From assembly GCA_044450785.1 (NCBI GenBank), contig JBIOJM010000040.1:1-44999 (forward strand): a stretch of 44,999 bases of DNA. Direction: 5' to 3'. A program made the position numbers and the translations under genes. The stretch is from JBIOJM01 sp044450785. GTDB lineage: Bacteria > Planctomycetota > Planctomycetia > Isosphaerales > Isosphaeraceae. Below, piece by piece: positions 34,934 to 43,757 of this stretch (position 1 is the stretch's first letter; each line of letters opens with the position of its first letter). Below the pieces are notes generated by a model that searched no databases, was not told where the DNA came from, and worked only from the letters and a program-made list of their open reading frames with translations.

Positions 34934-35100
34934 GCGGACCGACCGGATCTGATCCAGCACGTTCGGGTCCTTGATCTCGCCGTCACGAGCAAGCAGAATG
35001 ACGTTGCTAGCGTCTCTCGAACTCGGCAAGGGACGCGTTCGAAGAACCCGCACTTTTCCCCCTCGCTCCGTAGCGACTCCAGCCGTAAAATGAGGGTGTA
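34931..35100 (-). pseudogene. 3' remnant of an unidentified gene
   Basis: A short minus-strand frame ends with SNVILLARDGEIKDPNVLDQ then IRSVR and a stop that lies inside a strong hairpin. Further upstream it reads TAGVATERGGKVRVLRTRPL. The composition is protein-like and the stop/hairpin arrangement is that of a natural gene end, but there is no start codon context or Shine-Dalgarno, and the N-terminal part is gone. I do not recognise the family. The upstream limit is approximate. Confidence 0.35.
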
Positions 35101-35187
35101 TCAAATGCTGCGTAACGTGGTGCGGCGTCCTCGGGTCCGGCTCGCCTCTTCGTCTCCCCGCGGATCTCTGCTATAAGGGGCAACTCG

Positions 35188-35520
35188 ATGATCAAGGCCA
35201 AACGCGATCGGGAATCCGAAACAACACCACTGGGCGCCGGCCAACGACCGCCCGCGGTTCTTGACGAAGAACGCTCGGGTGAAGTTGTTCTGGCCGCCTT
35301 GGCCGAGGAAACAGCAACCTATCGCGACCGTCTGCCGCAACTGCTGCGCGAGCAGGCGGGCCGATTCGTCCTCATCAAAGGCGCCGACGTCTTGGGCACC
35401 TTTCCGGATCGCTCCACGGCGCTGCGGGAAGGTTACCGTCGGTTCGGAGTTGTCCCCTTCCTGGTCAGGCAGATCGCCGACCCCGAGCCGGTTGTCTATC
35501 TCCCCAACGTGGTGCCCTGA
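35188..35520 (+). CDS. Small protein, DUF5678-like
   Basis: A 110-residue protein. The second half, LLREQAGRFVLIKGADVLGT followed by FPDRSTALREGYRRFG, then VPFLVRQI, resembles the short alpha/beta unit of DUF5678, in which a strand pair is followed by a helix. The N-terminal third is disordered. AAGGGG is about 8 nt before ATG 35188, and a TATAAG-like box lies just upstream. In planctomycetes such genes often precede a retropepsin-like aspartic protease, and a stub of one follows. Function unknown; no signal peptide. Confidence 0.65.
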   Translation: MIKAKRDRESETTPLGAGQRPPAVLDEERSGEVVLAALAEETATYRDRLPQLLREQAGRFVLIKGADVLGTFPDRSTALREGYRRFGVVPFLVRQIADPEPVVYLPNVVP

Positions 35521-35524
35521 GCGC

Positions 35525-35620
35525 ATGCCACGCCTGGAAACGCCCATCGGCGAGGATGGGCCGATGATCCACGTTCGGACCTGGTCGGTCACCGACCGTC
35601 TCGTGGAACCGTACCAACAC
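35525..35620 (+). pseudogene. Stub of a retropepsin-like aspartic protease
   Basis: Four bases after the DUF5678-like stop, ATG 35525 opens MPRLETPIGEDGPMIHV, which resembles the first strand of small bacterial retropepsin-like proteases. The D-T-G active-site motif never appears; downstream the frame turns into low-quality Arg-rich sequence up to 36049, antisense to vapC. The recognisable part ends about 35590-35620. Evidence is short and partly from memory. Confidence 0.4.
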
Positions 35621-35770
35621 GGCGCGACACGGCAGACCCTCAATCCCCTGATCCGTCGAGCCGTTCACGCACCGACTCGAGCGAGGAGACGCGACCGCTC
35701 TGCCCCTCATTGCGGCGCTCGTCCACCAAGCTTCTCACCCACGACGAGCACGGTCACTGTCCGGCTCTCT

Positions 35771-36157
35771 CTACCACAATCGGCGCACCCCATACTGGTC
35801 AAGAACTGCGTCCACGCTGACGATCGGAATCGCATCGATGTTCGCTTGGGCCACGAGCAGTCGGTCGAACGGGTCGCGGTGATGGAGCGGCAAAGATTCC
35901 ACGGCGGTCGCGTGCGCCAACAAGATCGGCAAGAGCTCGAACCCCGTTCGGGACAGAGCGGCGGGGATGTACGTGGCGCATGCTTCACCGAGCTTCAGTT
36001 TTCCAAGCCCGGCTTTGATGGCAATCTCCCAGCAACTCCCCACGCTTAAGAGCTTCCGGTTGCCCGCGTCTTCGATCAACGCCTTCGCCGTCGTGCTGAG
36101 CAGCGGGTCATTCTGGCAAAACCAGAGGAAGGCATGGGTGTCCAGGAGCAACGTCAC
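35771..36157 (-). CDS. vapC: VapC toxin (PIN-domain tRNase/RNase)
   Basis: A 128-residue PIN-domain protein. The expected acidic residues are present: LLLDTHAFLWF (Asp), CWEIAIKAGLGKL (Glu), HRDPFDRLLVAQA (Asp and Asp) and IVSVDAVLDQYGV. The fold is complete and length typical, so it should be an active Mg2+-dependent RNase. GTG 36157 overlaps the antitoxin stop (GTGA), giving tight coupling. This is one of the few apparently intact TA loci in the window. Confidence 0.88.
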   Translation of the reverse strand: MTLLLDTHAFLWFCQNDPLLSTTAKALIEDAGNRKLLSVGSCWEIAIKAGLGKLKLGEACATYIPAALSRTGFELLPILLAHATAVESLPLHHRDPFDRLLVAQANIDAIPIVSVDAVLDQYGVRRLW

Positions 36158-36384
36158 TCCATGTACTCCTTGAAGTCGTCCAGTGGGGCGTCGAAGTCGG
36201 GAGCCATCCAGAACTCGTCTTTCCGGTAGCTACCCGCCTTGCACGGCCACGAGCTCCGCTCAGCCCTCTTAACTTGAGCCAAAGGTTGCCCCTGATCCGT
36301 GATCAAGATTTCCTCGCCCGGATGAAGCCGCTCGATCAATTCCGACAGATGGGCCTGGGCTTCTTCCAGCGTGACGGTCGACAT
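36154..36384 (-). CDS. Phd/YefM-type antitoxin of VapC
   Basis: A 76-residue protein starting MSTVTLEEAQAHLSELIERL, the Phd/YefM dimer-forming and DNA-binding pattern, with GEEILITDQGQPLAQVKRAE as the second strand pair, and an acidic tail (DAPLDDFKEYME) that should contact VapC. ATG 36384 is preferred; the longer GTG frame upstream adds 65 unrelated residues. It would repress its own promoter with VapC. Confidence 0.85.
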   Translation of the reverse strand: MSTVTLEEAQAHLSELIERLHPGEEILITDQGQPLAQVKRAERSSWPCKAGSYRKDEFWMAPDFDAPLDDFKEYME

Positions 36385-36813
36385 CTCACGGCTCCCTTGC
36401 TTCCAAACGTGAAGGAAATTGCTCTCGATTCTTTGCGACGATCGGCACGTATTCCTCAGACTAAGAGATCCCTCACAGTTCTCCGCGCGACACGCTTTAG
36501 AGAATTCACCCGACCTCTCTTTTCTCATCGCCGCGGGCCGCTTCGCCCCGCCGGCTGTCAGAGGAGATCGTCTCTGCACAGCTTTCGATTATACGGAAGA
36601 ATTACGACGTCGCTCAAGATCGAGAGCCATGGGCGCACTGGACTCCAGCTTCAGGCTCAGGTTTCTCACCTCCGATCGAGCAACAACAACCTGACAACCA
36701 AGCACTCACTGGCGTTTTGAAATCCACTTGGTATTTTATACGAGAACACGAAGGCAGTGCTAAACTGAAGGATTCGATATCCGAATCGAAAATCGAGTAT
36801 TGGACAACTCAGA
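36385..36813. other. AT-richer gap with promoter and hairpin
   Basis: About 430 bp with no convincing gene. Besides the minus-strand promoter listed separately, GATTCG and CGAATC form a small hairpin at 36771-36787 in front of the unrecognised gene. Base composition from about 36700 to 36820 is visibly AT-richer than the surroundings, which hints at foreign DNA. Confidence 0.5.
36588..36617 (-). promoter_or_regulatory. Promoter candidate for the Phd/VapC pair
   Basis: TTGAGC (36617-36612) and a perfect TATAAT (36593-36588) with an 18-bp spacer, on the minus strand, facing the antitoxin. The leader would be about 200 nt, which is long. Confidence 0.45.
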
Positions 36814-38014
36814 ATGAACATCATGATCGGCGATACGATCGTGTATGACAAGGAAATCGGGATCGTCGAAAACCGATCGGGGAGCACTCTCACCGTTCGC
36901 TTTCCCGAAAACGGAAATCGTCGAATTCCAGTTCTCCGGAATGCGGCAACGCCCCTTGGAGATCTCATCTATCAAGCCCGGGTTGCAGGCAGACCTTTAC
37001 GTCTTGCTAACAGAATCAGCCTTGCGGGAGATTCCACTCTTGCCGATCTGGTCGCCCTTTTTGGTTATTCGACTGGGTTGATGCGGACGGAGTCATTGAA
37101 CAAGGTGCTGAAGCAACTCTCGAGGGCCGGGCTCGAGATCGTCACCGAGACGGATCGCCGGAGCCGAGACGACAAGTTCAAGGTCAACCTACCGTCCATT
37201 CCGCTCCCACGAGAAGAGGACGACGAAGGCGATGACGATCGCACCCAAACGGAAACCAAGCAACAGACACCCACAATCTCCAAGCTACCCGACCCATTCT
37301 GGCCTTCGGCTTTGGGACTCGATCGACGTCGCGAATTGGAATTCCTGCGCGCCCTTTGGGAAAGCGATCCGATCCTTTGCCTCCTGTACGTCCCCAGCGA
37401 AGCGCAGGCCCAGGCTTGGATCCAGGGCACATGGGAGGGCATCATCGGCTGGGCCTACCGCAGTGCCCAGCGCTTCATTTGGGGCCACGAGGACTCTGCG
37501 CCAAACATTCAAGTTCGTGTCGGTCCCGCCGCGCTGCTGCATACCTATCTCAAACCTTCGGTCCTCGACAGTGGTGCACCCAGGTTGGAGGGCGCGCCCC
37601 ATACTCTCAATCTGATCACAATCAAACGGGGGTTGGAGCTTCCAACCGACTTCGCGCGGTTGAGCGCGGTCTGGCCCGGTCCGATCTTCGAATTCAAGCC
37701 TGATTACAAAGGCGAACCTTCGGCGGACATCCAAGAGCGGCAGGTTCTACTGCGGAGCCGATCTCGAAGAGGCCGTGAATCGAGCTTACCTGCGATGCGC
37801 GCGAACAGTCTTGCCCGACGGTGGCTGGAGTCAAGGACTGGGTGTTGTCGACGTCCACTTGACGGAAGAAGAGCTAACTCAATCACTCAAAGAAGTGCCC
37901 AGGTCTGTCCAGAAGGACGCCGTGGATCAGTTCATGGAGGATGTCAACCGGTTTTGCGACCGGGGGATCGCGGAGTCGATATCAAACCGTCTGCGCCCGA
38001 CGTCAGTGACCTGA
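36814..38014 (+). pseudogene. Unrecognised gene with a frameshift
   Basis: Frame 1 runs from ATG 36814 and ends artificially at 38019; convincing sequence in the +1 frame begins near 37743 (FYCGADLEEAVNRAYLRCAR) and continues to 38014 (FMEDVNRFCDRGIAESISNR). One extra base near 37741-37745 explains it. The joined protein would be about 400 residues. Its first ~45 residues (IGDTIVYDKEIGIVENRSGS) look like a small KOW/Tudor-type beta-barrel as at the N-terminus of RapA-like helicases, followed by a helical domain, an acidic linker and an alpha/beta region (LLYVPSEAQAQAWIQGTWEG). No helicase or nuclease motif is seen. Function unknown; a defence-related role is only a guess. Confidence 0.55.
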
Positions 38015-38199
38015 CATGAAAAGCTTGCAAACGCGGGTTGCCAATCCGTAATCGGGACAACGATCCGGAGAGGTAATTTCCCGATCCCATCGAGGTTCAT
38101 CACGACAGCGGGCCGCTGTTTGCGGATCTCGGCGCCGATCGATGGGTCGAACCGGACTTGCCAGATCTCACCCCGCTTCGGCTGAGGAACACTCGCCAT
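37927..38199 (-). pseudogene. MazF/PemK-type toxin, truncated
   Basis: The first ~60 residues are clear MazF: KRGEIWQVRFDPSIGAEIRK, QRPAVVMNLDGIGKLPLRIV and VPITDWQPAFAS. The C-terminal half of the fold, which completes the dimer and RNA-binding groove, is missing. After about 38025 the frame reads the complement of the neighbouring gene until 37927. ATG 38199 overlaps the antitoxin gene by 32 nt, typical for this type of pair. The loss should abolish activity. Confidence 0.7.
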
Positions 38200-38380
38200 G
38201 TAGATCGTCCTCGCCGAACGCCTCGAAATCCGTCATCCGCGGATCATTACGATAGATGGATTCCGCGAGGGCTGCTTGGGCTTCGAGAATGGCATTGCGC
38301 TCCTCAAGGGGTAGCTTCCGAAGCTCCGACGTGGTGATGCGCTGATTCTGGTTTACCACTGAGCGAGTCACATCACTCAT
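38168..38380 (-). CDS. Antitoxin of the MazF-type pair
   Basis: A 70-residue protein with TTSELRKLPLEERNAILEAQ followed by AALAESIYRNDPRMTDFEAF and an acidic end, a pattern seen in small antitoxins that precede MazF genes in planctomycetes and cyanobacteria. The start is ATG 38380; a TTG two codons earlier is possible. GGTGGAG lies upstream. It is complete although its toxin is not. Confidence 0.7.
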   Translation of the reverse strand: MSDVTRSVVNQNQRITTSELRKLPLEERNAILEAQAALAESIYRNDPRMTDFEAFGEDDLHGECSSAEAG

Positions 38381-38449
38381 GGGCAATCGATCTCCACCTT
38401 AAAAGGCCGAGTCCACCGGCCTGTGGATTGATTTCAGTACGATCCCTCT

Positions 38450-38515
38450 TCATCTTGAATTGTCAGCGAATCGATCGGTCCCGACAAGCCTGAATCCATG
38501 GGTGATCTTGGCCAT
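38450..38515 (-). pseudogene. Possible 5' stub of an M16C peptidase gene
   Basis: ATG 38515 begins MAKITHGFRLV, which I recall as the opening of M16C (presequence-protease-like) metallopeptidases, then diverges to a stop within ten codons. A TATGAT box lies about 45 nt upstream. Very short evidence; listed because of the surrounding pattern of gene stubs. Confidence 0.3.
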
Positions 38516-38689
38516 CGACTGACCCCTTTTGGTCGGCCCAGTGCAAATTTCCGTTGTATCATAGGCGAAATCGACTTGCCGAGATCTCGAAGTCCCTCGA
38601 ACTCGACATGAGAGCTCTCGAGCCAATGTAGCCGATTCTCTCGCTGCCAACAGGACAGGAACGGCTCAATCAGCCTGGAGGGAACACCC

Positions 38690-40774
38690 GTGACGAGACA
38701 CCGCCTGTTTGCGGGCAACGCTGGAGCAGGGGGGCCGATCGCCGCTTTCCTGGCTCTTCTCTTCCTCGCGAGCACCGGTACCACGCAGGCGCAGGTCGTG
38801 CTCGACGCCAAGCGGCATCACCTGGGGATCGCCGGACGGCCTGAGTGGGACGAGTTCGCCGGGGACGAACCCGAGAGCCGCGCGCTTAAGCTCAGTTTCG
38901 AGGGCCGGTTCAACCCGCGCGAGGTCACCCTGCTGATTCGCCAGCATAACGTCAAGCTCGACTGGCCGGTGCGATTGAACGGCCGGCCGATCGGCCGGCT
39001 GCTCCCGATGGAAGCGGCGCTTTGGCACGCACTGCCGGTTCCGCCCGGCACGATCCGCGACGGCGCGAATACGCTCTTGATCGAGTCGCCCGGGCAGATC
39101 GACGACGTCGTGATCGACCAGGTCGCGCTCGACGCGCGGCCCGTGCGGGAAGCCCTGGGCCGAGCGACGCTCGACGTCTCCGTCACCGATGCCGGCACAG
39201 GCGCTCCGTTGCCCTGCCGGATCACCATCACGGATCCAGCGGGTATTCTCGCACCGTTGGTGGTCGAGCCGGGTTCCCGCCTGGCCGCGCGCCCGGGGGT
39301 TGTCTATACACCCGACGGCCGGGCCCGCATCGGCCTACGTCCCGGGAAGGCGACAGTCTTTGGCTCGCGCGGCTTCGAGTACGGCGTGGCGTCGCGATCG
39401 CTCACCCTCGAAGAGGGACAGTCGCATTCACTCGATTTATCCATCCGCCGTGAGGTGTCGACTCCGGGCCTGGTCGCCTGCGACACCCACGTCCACACAC
39501 TGACGCACAGCGGCCACGGCGACGCCTCGATCGATGAGCGGGTCGTCACGCTTGCCGGCGAGGGAATCGAGCTGCCGGTGGCCACCGACCACGACGTCTT
39601 CGCCAACCTGGACCCGGCGGCCCGTCGTCAGGGTGTGCGGTCGTTCTTCACGCCGGTCGCCGGCGACGAAGTGACGACCCGGACCGGCCACTTCAACGCC
39701 TTCCCTTTCTCGATCGGCGGCTCGGTCCCGGATTCCGGCATCACCGATTGGCCCCGACTGCTGCGAGCCATTCGCTCGGCGTCGGCGCCGGCCCCCGCAG
39801 TGGTGATCCTCAACCACCCGCGCGACCGGCACGCCGGCTTCCGGCCGTTCGATCCGGACCAGTTCAATCCCGTCACCGGAGAGCACCGGCGCGGACCGCT
39901 CGGCGTCGATGCGCTCGAGATCGTCAACTCGGGTGCTCTCCAATCGGACCCGATGCGCCTGGTGCGCGACTGGATGGCCTTGTTGAACCACGGCGAGCGG
40001 ATCACGGCAGTGGCGGGAAGTGACAGCCACGACGTGGCACGCTACATCGTCGGCCAGGGCCGCACCTACATCGCGTGCCCCGATCACGACCCGGCCCGCA
40101 TCGACATCGCCGCGGCCGTTCGCGCCCTGCACGAAGGCCGGGCCACGGTCAGCCTGGGACTCCTGACGACCTTGAACGTGGATGGACGTTTCCAAGTCGG
40201 GGACCTGGCGACCGGTGGGCAACCGATCCTGCGGGTGACGGCGACCGTGCTGGGACCGTCCTGGTCGCGTGCCGATCGCGTCGAGCTGTTCGCCGACGGT
40301 GTCAAGTTGCGCGAACAGCAGGTCGAGGTTGCGGCCGGCGCCCGCGCGGGGACCAAAACGGAAGTGACCTGGGAGATTCCGCGACCCGGCCATGACATCT
40401 ACCTGGTGGCCATCGCATCGGGACCGGGCGTGGCCGCCCCATTCTGGGCGGTCCCTCACCCCTACCAGCCGAGCTCGCGAACCTGGACGCCGCGCGTCCT
40501 GGGCGTGGCCAATCCGATCTACATCGACGGGGACGGCGACGCGGTCTGGACCAGTCCAATGCAGTATGCCAAGCGCATGATCGAGCGAGTCGGTACCCAG
40601 GCGGCCCGGCTCTTGCCCGCGCTCGAGTCGTATGACGAGGCCGTCGCGGCGCAGGCCGCGGGGCTCTGCCAGGCCGCCGGACGCGATGTACGGGGGCCGG
40701 AGTTCGCCCGCCTGCTGAGGACAGCCGCCGGGCCGGTGCAGCGCGGCTTCGCGGCGTTCACGGCTGTCCTGTAA
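38690..40774 (+). CDS. Secreted CehA/McbA-family metallohydrolase
   Basis: A 694-residue protein with signal peptide (GPIAAFLALLFLASTGTTQA). After N-terminal beta domains (including a Gly/Arg-rich carboxypeptidase-regulatory-like unit) comes a PHP-type metal domain with its ligands: CDTHVHTLTHSGHGD (HxH), VATDHDVF (DHD), VAGDEVTTRTGHFNAF (Glu, His), VILNHPRD and GSDSHD near residue 440. All metal residues look present. C-terminal beta-sandwiches follow. CehA-like enzymes hydrolyse esters or phosphoesters; the substrate here is unknown. GTG 38690 has GGAGGG about 8 nt upstream. Confidence 0.88.
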   Translation: MTRHRLFAGNAGAGGPIAAFLALLFLASTGTTQAQVVLDAKRHHLGIAGRPEWDEFAGDEPESRALKLSFEGRFNPREVTLLIRQHNVKLDWPVRLNGRPIGRLLPMEAALWHALPVPPGTIRDGANTLLIESPGQIDDVVIDQVALDARPVREALGRATLDVSVTDAGTGAPLPCRITITDPAGILAPLVVEPGSRLAARPGVVYTPDGRARIGLRPGKATVFGSRGFEYGVASRSLTLEEGQSHSLDLSIRREVSTPGLVACDTHVHTLTHSGHGDASIDERVVTLAGEGIELPVATDHDVFANLDPAARRQGVRSFFTPVAGDEVTTRTGHFNAFPFSIGGSVPDSGITDWPRLLRAIRSASAPAPAVVILNHPRDRHAGFRPFDPDQFNPVTGEHRRGPLGVDALEIVNSGALQSDPMRLVRDWMALLNHGERITAVAGSDSHDVARYIVGQGRTYIACPDHDPARIDIAAAVRALHEGRATVSLGLLTTLNVDGRFQVGDLATGGQPILRVTATVLGPSWSRADRVELFADGVKLREQQVEVAAGARAGTKTEVTWEIPRPGHDIYLVAIASGPGVAAPFWAVPHPYQPSSRTWTPRVLGVANPIYIDGDGDAVWTSPMQYAKRMIERVGTQAARLLPALESYDEAVAAQAAGLCQAAGRDVRGPEFARLLRTAAGPVQRGFAAFTAVL

Positions 40775-41255
40775 TTACGTTCGTCGCAATGCGGCGATTT
40801 GCTCGTTCGCCCAGGCTTGATCGTCGAGTGGAAGCGGAGGCTCGCAGGGCTGATCGTTTCGCCTGGTATGACGCACGGCCGGGACCGGCAGCCTTGTTGG
40901 TGGGACTCACGACCTCGATCAGAGCAACAAGCTTCATCTCGTTGTAGGAATCGAGGATCTCAACACGGGTCTCGTTGATCTCCAGGTCCTCGACCTCGAT
41001 GATGACAGCGGTGTCGGACTCACCTCTGGCGAGCGGAGGCAGACCGTCTGCGTCGCCGACTTTCTGGATCCAAACGTCCGGTACGCGTCGTTGCGGGCCC
41101 TCGATGAAGACTCGCTTCTCGATCGACGTGATGTAGCGGGGATCAAGCTTGGGCTGTAGCTGGTTCGCGATCGCCACGATCAGTCGCGCGTGGAGACTCT
41201 CCCACAGCACGTGGTGCTCCAGGTAAGGGTCCATACCAGGGAAGGGACAGTTCAT
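40758..41255 (-). pseudogene. DUF4058 gene, C-terminally truncated
   Basis: MNCPFPGMDPYLEHHVLWES is the hallmark start of DUF4058, followed by VFIEGPQRRVPDVWIQ and MKLVALIEVVSPTNKAAGPG. After SYQAKR (about residue 133) the frame loses resemblance, where homologues continue with a conserved Glu-Ile-Asp-Leu-Leu-Arg segment for about 100 more residues. The ORF runs into the end of the CehA-like gene (17-nt overlap). Frameshift or deletion near 40850-40870. DUF4058 has a nuclease-like fold pattern but no proven function. Confidence 0.7.
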
Positions 41256-41466
41256 TCGTATTGGCCCCGCCTGTGGGTCGAAGACCCGACGAGCACACGG
41301 GCCGTTCGTATTCTCCCACTATTGTCGATCTTACGATAACTCCAGGCGACTGGAAAGCATCTGGCATCGTGTCACGTCAGCTCATGATCCTCAAAATAAA
41401 TGGACGCGCGGACCGCTCGACGACAAGTATATGCTAAATGAGGTCGAGAGTCCTGGAGACGATTCC

Positions 41467-43077
41467 ATGTCGGGCGCGGCGTCGCGTGAGGTATTGAGGC
41501 ACCTGAACACGCTGTTCCATTGCGGAGCGGCCGGTCCGCTCAGCGACGAGGAGCTGCTGGAGCGGTTTGTCGCCGGCGATCGTGAGGCCGCGGAGGCTGC
41601 GTTCGCGGCCTTGGTGAATCGGCATGGGGCGATGGTCTTGGGCGTCTGCCGCCGCGTGCTGGGAAACAGGCACGCCGCGGAGGATGCCTTCCAGGCCACC
41701 TTCCTCGTGCTGGCACGCAAGGCGCCGGCGATCGCGCGGCGGCAACAGTTGGCGAGCTGGCTCCACGGGGTCGCCCGGCGCGCTGCGCTCGATGCCCGCG
41801 CCCGCTCAGAGCGCCAGAAGAGAAGAGAGAAACGGCTAGGCGCGATGTTACCTGTTGAACCACCAGACCAAACCCTGACAAGCGAGCTGCGCGCCATCCT
41901 GGACGAAGAGCTTGGTCGACTGCCGGAACGACACCGGGCCGCCATCGTGGTCTGCGAGCTGGAGGGTCTGTCTCGCCGGGAAGCCGCGGGACGCCTTGGC
42001 ATCACCGAAGGGACCCTCTCGAGCCGGTTGGCCAGAGCCAAGGCGCGGTTACGGGACCGACTGACCCGGCGAGGACTGGCCCTCTCCACCGCCATCTTGG
42101 CCTCCACCTTGACCCAAGAATCTCACGCGGTCACCGTGCCGGCTGCCCTCGTTGATTCCGCGATCCGGGTCGCGACGCTCGTCGCGGCTGGTTCTTCCCT
42201 GGCCGGGGTCGTCTCGACCTCGGTTGTAACCCTCACCGAAGGAGTACTGAAGGCCATGTTGCTTGCAAAGCTGAAGTTGGTGATCTTGGGCCTGGCTGCG
42301 CTGGCCCTCTTCACGACCGGAGTGGGCGTGCTGGCGCAGGATGGGCCCTCGGATCAAGACCGGCTCAAGAACGTCGAGCGGAAGCTCGACAAGCTCCTGG
42401 AAGTCCTGGGTGGATCGAGCCATCGAGCGCCCGCCGGTGTGCCCGTTCCCAATGGACTCCTCCCTCCACCCGAGGGGTTCGCGCCGATGAGGCAGGCTCC
42501 CGGAGCGCCCTCAGCACTCGCGCCGCCCCCAGCGCCCGGCACACCGCTCTTAAAGCTCTCTTTCCCCGGAGCGCCCCCAATACTCGTGCCGCTGCCAGTG
42601 GTCGCCCTGCCGGAATTGCTCCCGATGCCCGCGCAGCCGCCGCGGAGCCCGGGGTTCGGGCCGGCAACAGCACCAGCCCCGGCCGGTGTGCCCGGTCGCC
42701 CAGGCCAGCCGAAATCGCTGGCCGGACGAGTCGACGCCCTCGAACAACGCCTCAGCAATCTCGAGCGCCATATCGTCGTCCTGCAGCGCCGACTTCAACA
42801 GATCGAGACCGGGGCAAACCTGCCTCCGAATCTTCCCGCGTCCGATTCCCGATTTACCCAGGTCACGACAAGCATCGCTCAAGGCGCTGATGCCACCACT
42901 CCCGCAATTGTGACGCCAACGCCCGCGGGCCCCGCTGGCGCTGACGCTGCCCCTTCCCCATTTGTCCAAGACACACCCACTCCGGCCATTAACCCGGGCG
43001 CTGGTGGTGCGACGCCGTCCCCCGATGCGACGCCGGTTCCCGCCAGCCCCCCGAGCCCGACTCCCCGGGGTAACTGA
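41467..43077 (+). CDS. ECF sigma factor with transmembrane C-terminal extension
   Basis: A 536-residue protein. Residues ~25-185 are an ECF sigma factor: region 2 (NRHAAEDAFQATFLVLARKA, SWLHGVARRAALDARA) and region 4 (RHRAAIVVCELEGLSRREAA, GITEGTLSSRLARAKARLRD). A middle helix-rich segment, one membrane helix (LKLVILGLAALALFTTGVGV) and a coiled coil (DRLKNVERKLDKLLEVL) follow, then about 220 residues of Pro/Ala-rich sequence with a second coiled coil (DALEQRLSNLERHIVVLQRR). ATG 41467 is chosen over 41431 because GGAG lies upstream. Planctomycetes often carry such sigma factors; the tail probably senses or anchors, replacing a separate anti-sigma factor. Confidence 0.92.
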   Translation: MSGAASREVLRHLNTLFHCGAAGPLSDEELLERFVAGDREAAEAAFAALVNRHGAMVLGVCRRVLGNRHAAEDAFQATFLVLARKAPAIARRQQLASWLHGVARRAALDARARSERQKRREKRLGAMLPVEPPDQTLTSELRAILDEELGRLPERHRAAIVVCELEGLSRREAAGRLGITEGTLSSRLARAKARLRDRLTRRGLALSTAILASTLTQESHAVTVPAALVDSAIRVATLVAAGSSLAGVVSTSVVTLTEGVLKAMLLAKLKLVILGLAALALFTTGVGVLAQDGPSDQDRLKNVERKLDKLLEVLGGSSHRAPAGVPVPNGLLPPPEGFAPMRQAPGAPSALAPPPAPGTPLLKLSFPGAPPILVPLPVVALPELLPMPAQPPRSPGFGPATAPAPAGVPGRPGQPKSLAGRVDALEQRLSNLERHIVVLQRRLQQIETGANLPPNLPASDSRFTQVTTSIAQGADATTPAIVTPTPAGPAGADAAPSPFVQDTPTPAINPGAGGATPSPDATPVPASPPSPTPRGN

Positions 43078-43118
43078 TCATCGAAAGCAGGGGCACCGGC
43101 TGTCCCGAGGAGCCACTG

Positions 43119-43757
43119 ATGAGTTTCGCGAAGGACGTTGCTCGCGCCGCTGGGCCGGCGGTCGGGATCACCAGTCTGCTCATGCTCCTGGCGAGCACGG
43201 GTTGTGGGCGAACGGAGTCGCTCCCTGCTGACGATCCGGGCCGGCTGACGATCCAGCTCCGCAGTCCGGCATTCGCCGAGGGCGGCATGATCCCGAAGAC
43301 ATTCACGTGCGACGGATCGGACCGCTCGCCGCCGCTGGAGTGGTCGGGCGTTCCCGCGTCGGCCCGCGCGCTGGCCTTGATTTGTGACGATCCGGACGCG
43401 CCCGGCGGGACGTGGTCGCATTGGGTCGTCTTCAACTTGCCTTCCCAGCTCAAGGCACTCCGGGAAGGCGTCCCGAAGGAGGAGACCATCCCCGAGGCAT
43501 CCACAACGGTATCTGAGTCAGTCGTCGAGGAACTCTCCAAAGCGCGACAGGGTAAGAACGACTTCGGCAAGAACGGCTACGGCGGACCGTGTCCGCCGAG
43601 CGGAACGCACCGTTATTTCTTCCGGCTGTATGCGCTCGATGCCACGCTCGATCTGGGGTCGAACGCCACGCGAGCAGAGGTAATCAAGGCGATCGAGGGA
43701 CGCATCCTGGCGGAGGGTCGTCTGGCCGGAAAATATCGACGGGGCGGTAAGGAATAA
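43119..43757 (+). CDS. PEBP-family (YbhB/YbcL) lipoprotein
   Basis: A 212-residue protein with lipobox LLASTGC (Cys29). The mature part is the PEBP fold: SPAFAEGGMIPKTFTCDGSD, the ligand-pocket motif CDDPDAPGGTWSHWVVFN and GPCPPSGTHRYFFRLYALD. Conserved Asp, His and Gly of the pocket are present. Bacterial members bind small anionic ligands; the role is not clear. A short gap follows the sigma-factor gene, so the two may share a transcript. Confidence 0.9.
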   Translation: MSFAKDVARAAGPAVGITSLLMLLASTGCGRTESLPADDPGRLTIQLRSPAFAEGGMIPKTFTCDGSDRSPPLEWSGVPASARALALICDDPDAPGGTWSHWVVFNLPSQLKALREGVPKEETIPEASTTVSESVVEELSKARQGKNDFGKNGYGGPCPPSGTHRYFFRLYALDATLDLGSNATRAEVIKAIEGRILAEGRLAGKYRRGGKE

